Assembly (NCBI RefSeq): GCF_003966895.1
Contig: NZ_AP018449.1
Span: 3,985,501-4,049,500 of the forward strand
Length of the DNA stretch: 64,000 nt
Direction of reading: 5' to 3'
Origin: Methylomusa anaerophila
GTDB lineage: Bacteria; Bacillota; Negativicutes; Sporomusales; Sporomusaceae
The notes beneath the pieces are model-generated. The model did no database searches and was not told the DNA's origin. It worked only from the letters and a program-made list of their open reading frames with translations. The position numbers and the translations under genes were made by a program. Below are positions 33,140 through 41,388 of the stretch, one piece after another. Numbering within the stretch: the stretch's first letter is position 1; every line of letters begins with the position of its first letter.

Positions 33140-34248
33140 CTGAAATAGATATTGCAGTTATCGGTTCAGGCCCTGCAGGATTAATGGCAGCCATTAATGC
33201 AGCTAAAGCGGGTGCCCAAGTCCTGATAATTGAAAGAGCCAATTATCAGGGTGGGCAGTTGATAAAGCAGACCCATAAGTTCTTTGGCTCTAAAAATGAA
33301 TATGCCGGGGAACGGGGGATTGATATTGCAAACCTTCTTGCGCGGGAAACAGGCAACACGCCAAATATTACTTCCTGGCTGAGCGCTACAGCTTTAGGCT
33401 ATTATCCGGATAGTGGTATATTAACCATTAATCACAACGAAAAATTTGAGACGATTAAAGCTGGAAAAATAGTAGTGGCTACCGGCGCAGCCGAAAAGAC
33501 TTTGCTGTTCCCTAATAATGACTTGCCTGGTATTTCAGGCGCCGGCGCAGTGCAAACTTTGATGAATGTTCACGGGGTTCTGCCAGGCAAACGTATGCTG
33601 ATGGTCGGGGCGGGCAATATCGGCTTAATTGTTGCTTATCAATTGCTGCAAGCCGGCGTGGAGGTGGCCGGCATCGTTGAAGCTGCGCCAACCGTAGGCG
33701 GTTATTGGGTTCATGCTGCCAAAATCCGTCGGGCAGGTGTGCCAATTTTTACCTCTCATACGGTAAAATCTGCCCATGGGAAAAATGCTTTGGAAAAAGT
33801 CACCATTTGGCGTTTGGATTCTAAATGGCAACCGGTAGCCGGCAGCGAAAAGGATATCGAAATAGACGGCTTGTGCCTTGCAGTAGGCTTGTCGCCACTC
33901 ACCGAATTATTGTGGCAAGCAGGATGCAAGCTCTCCCATGTGCCCGCGCTGGGAGGATACGTTCCATGGCGCGATTATAATATGCTTACCAGTCACCCCG
34001 ATATTTACGTTGCCGGAGACGTGGCGGCAGTTGAGGAAGCATCGGTTGCCATGGTAGAGGGTAAAATCGCCGGCATCGCCGCAGCCCTTGCCTTAGGTTT
34101 TAATGATCTCTCTTCTGGGCAAGAATTACAAGCGGCCCACCTGCAATTAACAGCTCTGCGTTCTGGTCAAGTAAGCGCAAAAATTCGATCCGGTTTGGCT
34201 AAGGTCACTGTTTCGTCTGAGCGGAGCTTTTGGGAGAAGGTGATATAA
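33136..34248 (+). CDS. FAD/NAD(P)-binding oxidoreductase subunit, HcnB/LhpF-like
   Basis: This 370-residue flavoprotein has two dinucleotide-binding folds: IAVIGSGPAGLMAAINAAKA near residue 6 for FAD and MLMVGAGNIGLIVAYQLLQA near residue 155 for NAD(P). The FAD-closing motif DIYVAGDVAAVEEASVAMVE is near residue 290. It resembles the alpha subunit of archaeal dye-linked proline dehydrogenases and HcnB. In such complexes it passes electrons between the amine dehydrogenase subunit and NAD(P) or another acceptor. Its stop is directly followed by the next ATG. Confidence 0.92.
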   Translation: MTEIDIAVIGSGPAGLMAAINAAKAGAQVLIIERANYQGGQLIKQTHKFFGSKNEYAGERGIDIANLLARETGNTPNITSWLSATALGYYPDSGILTINHNEKFETIKAGKIVVATGAAEKTLLFPNNDLPGISGAGAVQTLMNVHGVLPGKRMLMVGAGNIGLIVAYQLLQAGVEVAGIVEAAPTVGGYWVHAAKIRRAGVPIFTSHTVKSAHGKNALEKVTIWRLDSKWQPVAGSEKDIEIDGLCLAVGLSPLTELLWQAGCKLSHVPALGGYVPWRDYNMLTSHPDIYVAGDVAAVEEASVAMVEGKIAGIAAALALGFNDLSSGQELQAAHLQLTALRSGQVSAKIRSGLAKVTVSSERSFWEKVI

Positions 34249-34746
34249 ATGCTGGCACAAACAGGTGTACCAACAGTAGAAGACATTGCTTCGATTACGC
34301 CCAACGGTGAAAGATTAAAAAAAGGACCGATTGCTGTTTTGGAATGCTTTCAAAATATACCTTGCAACCCCTGTGTCGACGCTTGCTCCCGGAAAGCTAT
34401 CCGGATGGAAAGTGATATAAACCAATGTCCGCAACTTGACGATTCACTCTGTAATGGCTGTGGTATATGTTTGGTCCATTGTCCCGGTCTGTCCGTTTTT
34501 ATTATTGATCAGTCCTATAGTGATACCGAAGCCGTAATAAAAATCCCTTTCGAGTTTTACCCGCTCCCGGCAATAGGCCAGTGTGTAGACGCGGTAAACC
34601 GGGCGGGTCAGGTTATCGGCAGCGCCAAAGTTCTAAAAGTGCAAACCACTAATAACAAGACCAATATATTATGGCTGGCGGTTCCTAAAGAATTGTCCAT
34701 GGAAGTGCGAAACATTGCCTGGCGGAAGGAAGGAGAAGATGAATGA
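34249..34746 (+). CDS. 4Fe-4S ferredoxin-like subunit
   Basis: This 165-residue protein has one half-motif CNPCVDACSRKAI near residue 43 and a full motif CNGCGICLVHCPG near residue 72, enough for one or two [4Fe-4S] clusters. The C-terminal 80 residues lack cysteine clusters and recall a small beta-rich domain. It is absent from the simple HcnABC and two-subunit proline dehydrogenases and may extend the electron chain toward ferredoxin. It starts on the base after the upstream stop and overlaps the next gene by 4 nt. Confidence 0.9.
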   Translation: MLAQTGVPTVEDIASITPNGERLKKGPIAVLECFQNIPCNPCVDACSRKAIRMESDINQCPQLDDSLCNGCGICLVHCPGLSVFIIDQSYSDTEAVIKIPFEFYPLPAIGQCVDAVNRAGQVIGSAKVLKVQTTNNKTNILWLAVPKELSMEVRNIAWRKEGEDE

Positions 34747-35018
34747 CAGACTCGATTATTGTTTGCCGTTGTGAAGACATTACACTAGCTGAGATTCGGG
34801 CAGCAATAGAAGATGGCAAGCACTCTATTGATGAAATCAAACGTACTTGCCGCTGCGGTATGGGCCCCTGTCAAGGCCGAAACTGTATTCCTTTAATTGT
34901 TGAGGAAATCGCCAGGCAACTAAATAAACCGGTTGGTGAAGTGGAGTTACCCACCTTCCGCCCACCCGCGTCACCAATCAAGTTAGGAGTATTGGCCGGA
35001 GGTGCGGAAAATGATTGA
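34743..35018 (+). CDS. BFD-type [2Fe-2S] subunit
   Basis: This 91-residue protein carries the bacterioferritin-associated ferredoxin pattern: VCRCEDITLAEI near residue 7 and CRCGMGPCQGRNC near residue 37, giving C-x-C...C-x4-C-type ligands. In related opine/hydroxyproline dehydrogenases this domain is usually fused to the C-terminus of the FAD subunit, whereas here it is a separate chain. It overlaps both neighbours by a few nucleotides, so stoichiometric translation is likely. Confidence 0.92.
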   Translation: MTDSIIVCRCEDITLAEIRAAIEDGKHSIDEIKRTCRCGMGPCQGRNCIPLIVEEIARQLNKPVGEVELPTFRPPASPIKLGVLAGGAEND

Positions 35019-36165
35019 TCATGCCGATATAGTAGTAATTGGCGGCGGAGTTGTGGGCTGCTCAATCGCTTATAATCTGGCCAGGCAGGGAGTTAAAGGA
35101 ATTGCCGTTATTGAGAAGGGATATCTTGCCAGCGGCGCAACCGGCCGTTGCGGGGCGGGAGTAAGAACGCAATGGGGGACAGAAACCAATTGCATTCTGT
35201 CCCGCGAAAGTATAAGAATGTATGAAAACCTGCCTGAAATATTAGATGTAGCTGGAGATATTGAATTTAAGCAAGGCGGTTACCTGCTTCTTGCCTACAC
35301 TGACAAAATGGTAGATCAATTCCAAAAAAATTTAGAACTGCAGAACTCTTTGCATATACCTTCCTTCTGGGTTTCCCCCCCTGAGGCGAAGGAAATTGTG
35401 CCGCATTTAAATATTGAAGGTCTGTTAGGGGCAACATTCTGCCCGCAGGACGGTCACTGCAATCCCTTTAAAGTCAGCGAGTTATATGCCCAAGCTGCTA
35501 AAAATTTAGGAGTTGCAATTTATACTTATACCGAGGTAACCGGAATTGACAGTGTTTCAGATAGAATTACTGCGGTTAAGACGACGAAAGGAGATATTAA
35601 AACAGGTATTGTGGTCAATGCCGCCGGGAGTCATGCCGGGTTAATTGGCCGGATGATTGGGGTTAATCTGCCAATTTCCCCTGAGAGGCATGAAATTTTG
35701 GTGACTGAACCGGTAGAACCAATCCAAAAGCCAATGGTAATGAGTTTCTATCATAATCTTTATTGTCAGCAAACACCTCATGGCAGTTTCATCATGGGTA
35801 TCGGACATCCTGATGAGCCGGAAAGCTTTAATATTAAATCAAGCTGGGAATTTTTAATAGAAATGGCTAAAAAAATCACCAATCTGCTCCCGCCATTAGC
35901 CAGCCTGAATGTGGTCAGACAATGGTCAGGGCTTTATGATATGTCGCCTGATCGCCAGCCAATTCTAGGCGAAGACCGCAGCATTAAAGGATTTTTCACC
36001 GCCGCTGGCTTTAGCGGGCACGGTTTCATGATTGCGCCGGCAGTTGGCAAACTGATGTCAGAAGTCATCGTTGGCAAACCGGCATCGCTGTCTATCGATA
36101 TCAATGTATTTCACGCTGAGCGCTTTGAACGCGGCGAATTGTATATTGAGCCTTCCGTTGTTTAA
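35011..36165 (+). CDS. DAO-family FAD amine/imino acid dehydrogenase (proline dehydrogenase-like catalytic subunit)
   Basis: This 384-residue protein has the DAO fold: DIVVIGGGVVGCSIAYNLAR near residue 7, the GATGRCGAGVR loop near 46, and the C-terminal GFFTAAGFSGHGFMIAPAVG near residue 328. It resembles HcnC, sarcosine/glycine oxidase and the beta subunit of heteromeric L-proline dehydrogenases. The RocA gene that follows makes proline (or a proline derivative) the best guess as substrate, but hydroxyproline, sarcosine or another N-alkyl amino acid cannot be excluded. The ATG at 35011 follows GGAGG by 8 nt, while the GTG at 35002 is inside that site. Confidence 0.9.
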   Translation: MIDHADIVVIGGGVVGCSIAYNLARQGVKGIAVIEKGYLASGATGRCGAGVRTQWGTETNCILSRESIRMYENLPEILDVAGDIEFKQGGYLLLAYTDKMVDQFQKNLELQNSLHIPSFWVSPPEAKEIVPHLNIEGLLGATFCPQDGHCNPFKVSELYAQAAKNLGVAIYTYTEVTGIDSVSDRITAVKTTKGDIKTGIVVNAAGSHAGLIGRMIGVNLPISPERHEILVTEPVEPIQKPMVMSFYHNLYCQQTPHGSFIMGIGHPDEPESFNIKSSWEFLIEMAKKITNLLPPLASLNVVRQWSGLYDMSPDRQPILGEDRSIKGFFTAAGFSGHGFMIAPAVGKLMSEVIVGKPASLSIDINVFHAERFERGELYIEPSVV

Positions 36166-36201
36166 TGGCGGATTAACAATTTATTGTACAGGAGGAATAT
36201 T

Positions 36202-37749
36202 ATGTATATTGAATTCAAAAATGAACCTTTTACCAATTTTGCTTTACCGGAAAACAAGCTTGCTATGGAACAGGCTTTAAAAAGTGTTGCCGTACAAAAA
36301 GGAAAACATTACCCGCTGGTAATTGGCAATGCAAAAGTTGATACCGAAGCCCGGATTACTTCGGTAAACCCTTCAAATTTCCAAGAAATAATCGGCACTA
36401 CCGCCAGGGCCAATGTCGAACTGGCCGAACAAGCTGTTCAAAGTGCCTTAAAAGCTTATGAATCTTGGCAATATGAAAGTCCCGAAGTACGGTCCCGCTA
36501 TCTATTCAAAGCGGCGGCTATTATGCGGCGACGTAAATTTGAGTTTTCTGCCTGGCTGGTTGAAGAAGCCGGCAAGAACTGGGCCGAAGCCGATGCCGAT
36601 ACAGCGGAAGCCATCGACTTTTTGGAGTACTACGCGCAGCAAATGCTTAAATATGCGCAAGGCATGCCGATTATTTCGATTCCCGGGGAGCAAAACGATT
36701 GCTTTTACATCCCTCTGGGTGTAGGGTTGATTATACCGCCTTGGAACTTTCCACTGGCTATTTTGACAGGTATGACGGCGGCAGCAGTGGTTGCAGGTAA
36801 CACTGTAATTATGAAACCTGCCAGTTCCACTCCCGTAATTGCCGCCAAATTCATGGAGCTATGGGAAGAAGTAGGGTTGCCTGCCGGAGTAGTAAATTAT
36901 CTTCCTGGCAGTGGCGGAGCCATCGGGGACTATTTGGTAAGCCATACTCAAATCAGATTTATCAATTTCACCGGCTCAAAAGAGGTAGGGTTACGTATCA
37001 ATGAACTGGCAGCCAAAACCTCTCCCGGCCAAAAATGGATTAAACGTGTTATTGCCGAGATGGGAGGAAAGGACGCCATTGTTGTTGACAGTGAGGCCGA
37101 CCTGGATGAAGCTGCAGCCGGCATCATAACCTCCGCTTTTGGATTTCAGGGACAAAAGTGTTCAGCCTGTTCCCGCGCCATCGTCGTCGCCGATGTTTAT
37201 GACGAGGTTGTATCTAAAGTGGCTGCCAAAGCATCTCAGTTGAAACTGGGTTCTGCCAGTGATCCCACAGTGAATCTCGGACCGGTTATTGATAAAAATG
37301 CCTATAGCAAAATACTTGAATATATTGAGATCGGTAAATCGGAGGGACGTCTGGTTACAGGCGGAGAAAAAGGAGCAACTGAAGGTTACTTTATTCAGCC
37401 TACCGTATTTGCCGAGATAGATCCGCAGGCCAAAATTGCTCAGGAGGAAATCTTCGGTCCGGTTGTCGCGATTATTAAAGCAAAGGATTATGACGACGCC
37501 ATTCGCATTGCCAATGACACCGAGTACGGTCTTACAGGCGCTGTGTATTCAAAAAACAGAGTAAAACTCGAGAAAGCGCGCCGCGAATTCCACGTGGGTA
37601 ACTTGTATTTTAACCGGAAATGCACCGGAGCGCTGGTAGGTGTTCATCCTTTTGGCGGCTTTAATATGTCCGGAACCGACTCCAAAGCCGGCGGAGCGGA
37701 TTATTTGCTACTTTTCCTACAGGCCAAGTCAGTTTGTGAAAAGTTGTAA
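36202..37749 (+). CDS. rocA: L-glutamate gamma-semialdehyde dehydrogenase (P5C dehydrogenase)
   Basis: This 515-residue NAD-dependent aldehyde dehydrogenase has the same length as Bacillus subtilis RocA. It shares its features: N-terminal NEPFTNF, PPWNFPLAILTGM near residue 172, the catalytic Cys in FGFQGQKCSACSRAI near 320 and the Glu in IAEMGGKDAIVV near 286. It oxidises glutamate semialdehyde, the open form of P5C, to glutamate. The ATG at 36202 follows AGGAGG. A TTG reading from 36184 runs through that site. It is the last gene of the operon and identifies the pathway. Confidence 0.94.
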   Translation: MYIEFKNEPFTNFALPENKLAMEQALKSVAVQKGKHYPLVIGNAKVDTEARITSVNPSNFQEIIGTTARANVELAEQAVQSALKAYESWQYESPEVRSRYLFKAAAIMRRRKFEFSAWLVEEAGKNWAEADADTAEAIDFLEYYAQQMLKYAQGMPIISIPGEQNDCFYIPLGVGLIIPPWNFPLAILTGMTAAAVVAGNTVIMKPASSTPVIAAKFMELWEEVGLPAGVVNYLPGSGGAIGDYLVSHTQIRFINFTGSKEVGLRINELAAKTSPGQKWIKRVIAEMGGKDAIVVDSEADLDEAAAGIITSAFGFQGQKCSACSRAIVVADVYDEVVSKVAAKASQLKLGSASDPTVNLGPVIDKNAYSKILEYIEIGKSEGRLVTGGEKGATEGYFIQPTVFAEIDPQAKIAQEEIFGPVVAIIKAKDYDDAIRIANDTEYGLTGAVYSKNRVKLEKARREFHVGNLYFNRKCTGALVGVHPFGGFNMSGTDSKAGGADYLLLFLQAKSVCEKL

Positions 37750-37869
37750 GAAAAAATACTGAGGATGCTTGTAAGATTATTCAAAAAAATGCTTGCCAAA
37801 ATTATTAAAACATACTAGAATGTATAATCATAGGAGACAATAGTCTCTGATATACCTTAAGGCAATGAT

Positions 37870-37921
37870 GCTTTTTGGAGAATTAAGTTGTATTTTTAAT
37901 TCTCCAAGAAGCTTTGTTTTT
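37870..37921 (+). terminator. 17-bp hairpin after rocA with flanking outer stem
   Basis: A 17-bp stem (37870-37886 against 37896-37912, one G-T) is followed by TTTGTTTTT. An outer 7-bp stem ACCTTAA/TTAAGGT (37854-37860, 37920-37926) encloses it and would sequester the T-run. A TATAAT box at 37823-37828 raises the possibility of an attenuator in the leader of the next gene. Confidence 0.65.
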
Positions 37922-38044
37922 AAGGTAATACATAGGTTTATCTATCTTTATCTATTCATGTTGCTATTGTGGAGGTGATTTGAATCAAATTTTAGGATAA
38001 CCACGGATTATACATATCTAAATGACGGATAGGAGAGGGGACTT

Positions 38045-39211
38045 ATGAGTAAAGTTAGTTTCAAAATCACCTGTTTAGTAATGATGCTCACTTTGGTCGC
38101 AGGTATGATAGCAGGCTGTGGTGATACCGGCAGCAAAGACATAAAAATCGGGGTCGTCTACGAACTGACCGGAAATACCGCTTCCTTCGGAACGGCTGCC
38201 GCTAACGGCACCAAACTTGCTATTAAGGAAATTAACGCCAAAGGTGGCGTACTAGGCAAGCAAATTCAAATTGTGGTAGCGGATAACAAAGGTGAACCTT
38301 CTGAATCCACTAACGCTATGACTAAAGTTATTACTCAAGATAAGGTAATAGCTGTTGCTGGCTTCACTGTCAGTTCCAACGGAATTGCCGGATCGACGGT
38401 TGCTGAAGTCAATAAAATTCCTTTTGTAGCGACAGCTACTACTAACCCCAAAGTCACTCTTGACGAAAAAACCGGTAAAACGAAAGACTACGTATTCCGC
38501 GCCTGCTTCATTGACCCGTTTCAAGGTACAGTTGGCGCTAACTTTGCACTGAACGCTCTGAAAGTGAAAAAAGCCGCCATTATGGTTGACAACTCCAGCG
38601 ACTACAGCAAAGGCTTGACTCAATTCTTCAAAGACGCCTTTACTAAAGGGGGAGGCCAAATCTTGGCTGAAGAAGCATTCCTCCAAAAAGATCAGGATTT
38701 CAAGGCTATCTTGACCAAGATTAAAGCCCAAAATCCGGATTTGATATACCTTCCCGCTTATTATGAAGAAGTCGGCAAGATTGTAAAACAAGCTCGTGAA
38801 ATGGGTATCAACGTACCAATTCTCGGCAGTGACGGCTGGGATTCTCCTAAACTGGTAGAAATCGGCGGTAAGGAAGCCATGAACAATACCTATTTTACCA
38901 ATCTTTATTCAGTAGAAGATACTAATCCTGCGTCCAAGGCTTTTGTTGAAGCTTACAAGAAAGAATATGGTCAAATACCTGACGCGATGTCTGCTATGGG
39001 ATATGATGCCGCCTATTTGCTGGTGGACGCCATCAAGCGGGCTAACAGCACAGAAGCAGCCAAAATCCGCGAAGCTCTTGCCGCAACCAAAGGATTTAAA
39101 AGCTTAAGCGGTGATATGGATTTAAGCGCTACCCACGATGCTATTAGAAGCGCAGCCATTATTGAAATGAAAGATGGAAAGCAAGTTTACAAGGATACAG
39201 TTAAACCTTAA
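38045..39211 (+). CDS. LivK-type amino-acid ABC transporter substrate-binding lipoprotein
   Basis: This 388-residue type I periplasmic binding protein has a lipoprotein signal (basic start, hydrophobic core, lipobox MIAGC with Cys near residue 25). It is followed by IKIGVVYELTGNTASFG, the LivJ/LivK-family beginning. The typical GFKSLSGDMDLSATHD tail for this family is near residue 345. It binds branched-chain or related amino acids. No permease or ATPase gene is adjacent, so it must work with a transporter encoded elsewhere. Placement after the proline oxidation operon suggests uptake of a related substrate, which is inference. Confidence 0.92.
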   Translation: MSKVSFKITCLVMMLTLVAGMIAGCGDTGSKDIKIGVVYELTGNTASFGTAAANGTKLAIKEINAKGGVLGKQIQIVVADNKGEPSESTNAMTKVITQDKVIAVAGFTVSSNGIAGSTVAEVNKIPFVATATTNPKVTLDEKTGKTKDYVFRACFIDPFQGTVGANFALNALKVKKAAIMVDNSSDYSKGLTQFFKDAFTKGGGQILAEEAFLQKDQDFKAILTKIKAQNPDLIYLPAYYEEVGKIVKQAREMGINVPILGSDGWDSPKLVEIGGKEAMNNTYFTNLYSVEDTNPASKAFVEAYKKEYGQIPDAMSAMGYDAAYLLVDAIKRANSTEAAKIREALAATKGFKSLSGDMDLSATHDAIRSAAIIEMKDGKQVYKDTVKP

Positions 39212-39222
39212 TAAAGTTACTG

Positions 39223-39262
39223 AAATGCACCGCCGAAAAATTAACGGCGGTGCATTTTTATT
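39223..39262 (+). terminator. Rho-independent terminator after the binding protein
   Basis: AATGCACCGCCG pairs with CGGCGGTGCATT, followed by TTTATTTT. Confidence 0.9.
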
Positions 39263-39372
39263 TTAAAACCATATTTATAGTTTTATGTAAAAACGATAAA
39301 ATAATATATATATCACTGAAAGGAAAATTCTGTTTATGAGCGAATAAACTAAATATAAATGGAGGGTTTGTT

Positions 39373-40086
39373 TTGTCTGTTAAACAAAATATAATAGAAA
39401 TTACCAATAAGATTAATGAATCACTGAATAGGCGTACTGCCGCTAATATAACTGATAGCGTCAAAATTATTGCCGTAACTAAGAATCAGACCGTGACAGC
39501 CATGCTGGAGGCAATTGACGCCGGAATAACCGCCGTCGGGGAAAACCGTATACAAGAAGCGCTGACAAAATATCCTGAAATAACCGGAACAGCCAATTGC
39601 AAGGTTGAATGGCACCTTATCGGTCATCTGCAAACCAATAAAGCCCGTTTAGCCGTACAGTATTTTGACATGATTCATTCTGTTGACAGTGAACGATTAG
39701 TTACTGATATTGACCGCGCCGCAGCTAAACTATCGAAACGGCAAGACATTCTGATTCAAGTAAATGTGGCTGGTGAAGACACAAAGTATGGCATACCGCC
39801 TAAAATCAGGGATCTGCTTGCCTTGGTCCGGGCCGTTAGCGAACTGGAAAATGTCCGTTTATGCGGCTTGATGACCGTCGCTCCTTATTGCGATGACCCT
39901 GAAGCTGTAAGACCCTTCTTCCGGGAACTGTATTATCTTTATAATGAAATTGTTTCTTTAAATATTGCCCGTGTTGAAATGAAATGGCTCTCGATGGGAA
40001 TGACAAATGATTATTGTGTCGCCATTGAAGAAGGGGCTAATATTGTCCGAATCGGTACGGGAATCTTCGGAACTCGATATTATTGA
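39373..40086 (+). CDS. YggS-family PLP homeostasis protein
   Basis: This 237-residue single-domain alanine-racemase-like PLP protein has the Schiff-base lysine in IIAVTKNQTV near residue 33, the ENRIQEALTK segment near 57, EWHLIGHLQTNKA near 78 and MKWLSMGMTNDY near 198. It regulates intracellular PLP and amino/keto-acid balance and has no known enzymatic reaction. The start is TTG with GGAGGG 6 nt upstream. It opens the ylm-type cluster that runs through ileS. Confidence 0.95.
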   Translation: MSVKQNIIEITNKINESLNRRTAANITDSVKIIAVTKNQTVTAMLEAIDAGITAVGENRIQEALTKYPEITGTANCKVEWHLIGHLQTNKARLAVQYFDMIHSVDSERLVTDIDRAAAKLSKRQDILIQVNVAGEDTKYGIPPKIRDLLALVRAVSELENVRLCGLMTVAPYCDDPEAVRPFFRELYYLYNEIVSLNIARVEMKWLSMGMTNDYCVAIEEGANIVRIGTGIFGTRYY

Positions 40087-40098
40087 GGAGGTATTCAT

Positions 40099-40551
40099 AT
40101 GAAATTCATGGAAAAAGTGTGGGGCAGCTTGGGCCTGTTTGAATCCGTGGAGGGGGATGACCAGCGTCCCAAAAACGAAGAATCAGAAACAAAGGCCAAG
40201 AAGAATAATAATGTAGTTTCATTGCCTATGCCTCATCAACAGCAACAAAGTCCCGCAGCAAAGCAGGTAAAAGTAATGGTAGTAGAGCCGTTCTCTTTCG
40301 ATGATGCTCAACACGTGGCCGATTTCCTGAAAAATAGAAAACCGGTTGTTGTTAATCTGGAAAATACTGATGTCGATATTGCCAAACGCATGATTGATTT
40401 CATTAGTGGTACAACTTATGCATTAAGCGGTTCAATTCAAAAAGTGGGGAATAATATTTTCCTGTGTGCACCGGCAAATGTAGATGTAGCGTATAGTTCC
40501 CGCGAAGAAAATATGGACAAGGCTTTCCTGCCTTGGAATAAACAGAGTTAA
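40099..40551 (+). CDS. sepF: cell division protein SepF
   Basis: This 150-residue protein has an N-terminal amphipathic helix (MKFMEKVWGSLGLF), a Gln/Pro-rich linker and the C-terminal SepF/DUF552 domain, with VMVVEPFSFDDAQHVADFL near residue 59 and MIDFISGTTYALSGSIQKVG near 99. SepF tethers FtsZ to the membrane and shapes Z-rings. It has GAGGAGG 7 nt before the ATG. It lies between yggS and proC, in the position occupied in Bacillus by ylmF. Confidence 0.95.
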   Translation: MKFMEKVWGSLGLFESVEGDDQRPKNEESETKAKKNNNVVSLPMPHQQQQSPAAKQVKVMVVEPFSFDDAQHVADFLKNRKPVVVNLENTDVDIAKRMIDFISGTTYALSGSIQKVGNNIFLCAPANVDVAYSSREENMDKAFLPWNKQS

Positions 40552-40575
40552 GACCGAAGTAAAATCGGAGGTAAT

Positions 40576-41388
40576 ATGCTATTAAATAAAACAATAGGAT
40601 TTATTGGCGGTGGAGCCATGGCCGAAGCGCTCATTCGCGGTATTCTAAAATCGGGAATGATTGAAGCATCCCAGTTAATTGTAAATGACATCTCATCTGA
40701 GCGTCTTCGATATCTAACTAATCTATTTTCTGTAGAGACTACGAGTGACAGTCAGGAATTGGCTAAAAAAGCCGATGTGTTGTTTTTGACTGTGAAACCC
40801 CAAGTCATGAACCATGTTGTCGACCAAATTACCCCGGTGGTTTCAAAGTCCACGATAATTGTTTCCGTGGCAGCCGGTGTAACATTATCCACTTTACAAA
40901 ATAAAATGCCGGGAGTACCCGTAGTTCGGGTAATGCCCAACACCGCTGTTGCCGTAGGCGAAGGTATGTCGGCCATTGCCCTCGGCAAATATGCGACAAG
41001 TTCCATTGGTGAAATGGTATCCTCTGTTTTCGCTTCGGTTGGTAAGGTTGTTACAGTGGGCGAGGACTTAATGGATGCGGTAACCGGTTTGTCCGGTAGT
41101 GGGCCGGGATATGTCTATGTTCTGATTGACGCGCTTACTGACGCCGGGGTTCGAGTAGGATTTTCCCGCCAAACAGCTTTGTTACTGTCAGCTCAAACAT
41201 TACTGGGTGCGGCAAAGATGGTCCTGGAAACGGGGGAACATCCCGCCAAATTGCGCGACATGGTTACTTCTCCCGGCGGTACCTCTATCACCGGCATTCA
41301 CGTTTTGGAGCAGAAAGGCGTAAGAGCGGCTTTGATTGACGCCGTGGTAGCGGCAACGGAAAGGTCCAAGGAAATGGGGCGGAAGTAA
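40576..41388 (+). CDS. proC: pyrroline-5-carboxylate reductase
   Basis: This 270-residue enzyme reduces P5C to proline. It has the N-terminal NAD(P) motif GFIGGGAMAEALIRG, VRVMPNTAVAVGEG near residue 115 and the family signature TGLSGSGPGYVY near 170, with the C-terminal MVTSPGGTSITGIHVLE. Together with rocA at 36202 the window holds both the synthetic step and the catabolic step around P5C. It replaces ylmG (yggT), which is usual at this place of the cluster. It abuts the ylmH start. Confidence 0.96.
   Translation: MLLNKTIGFIGGGAMAEALIRGILKSGMIEASQLIVNDISSERLRYLTNLFSVETTSDSQELAKKADVLFLTVKPQVMNHVVDQITPVVSKSTIIVSVAAGVTLSTLQNKMPGVPVVRVMPNTAVAVGEGMSAIALGKYATSSIGEMVSSVFASVGKVVTVGEDLMDAVTGLSGSGPGYVYVLIDALTDAGVRVGFSRQTALLLSAQTLLGAAKMVLETGEHPAKLRDMVTSPGGTSITGIHVLEQKGVRAALIDAVVAATERSKEMGRK

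Noticed and set aside
37854-37926. Possible riboswitch before the LivK-type gene
   Set aside because: No known aptamer core is recognised. Only nested stems are seen, so it is reported as terminator or attenuator.
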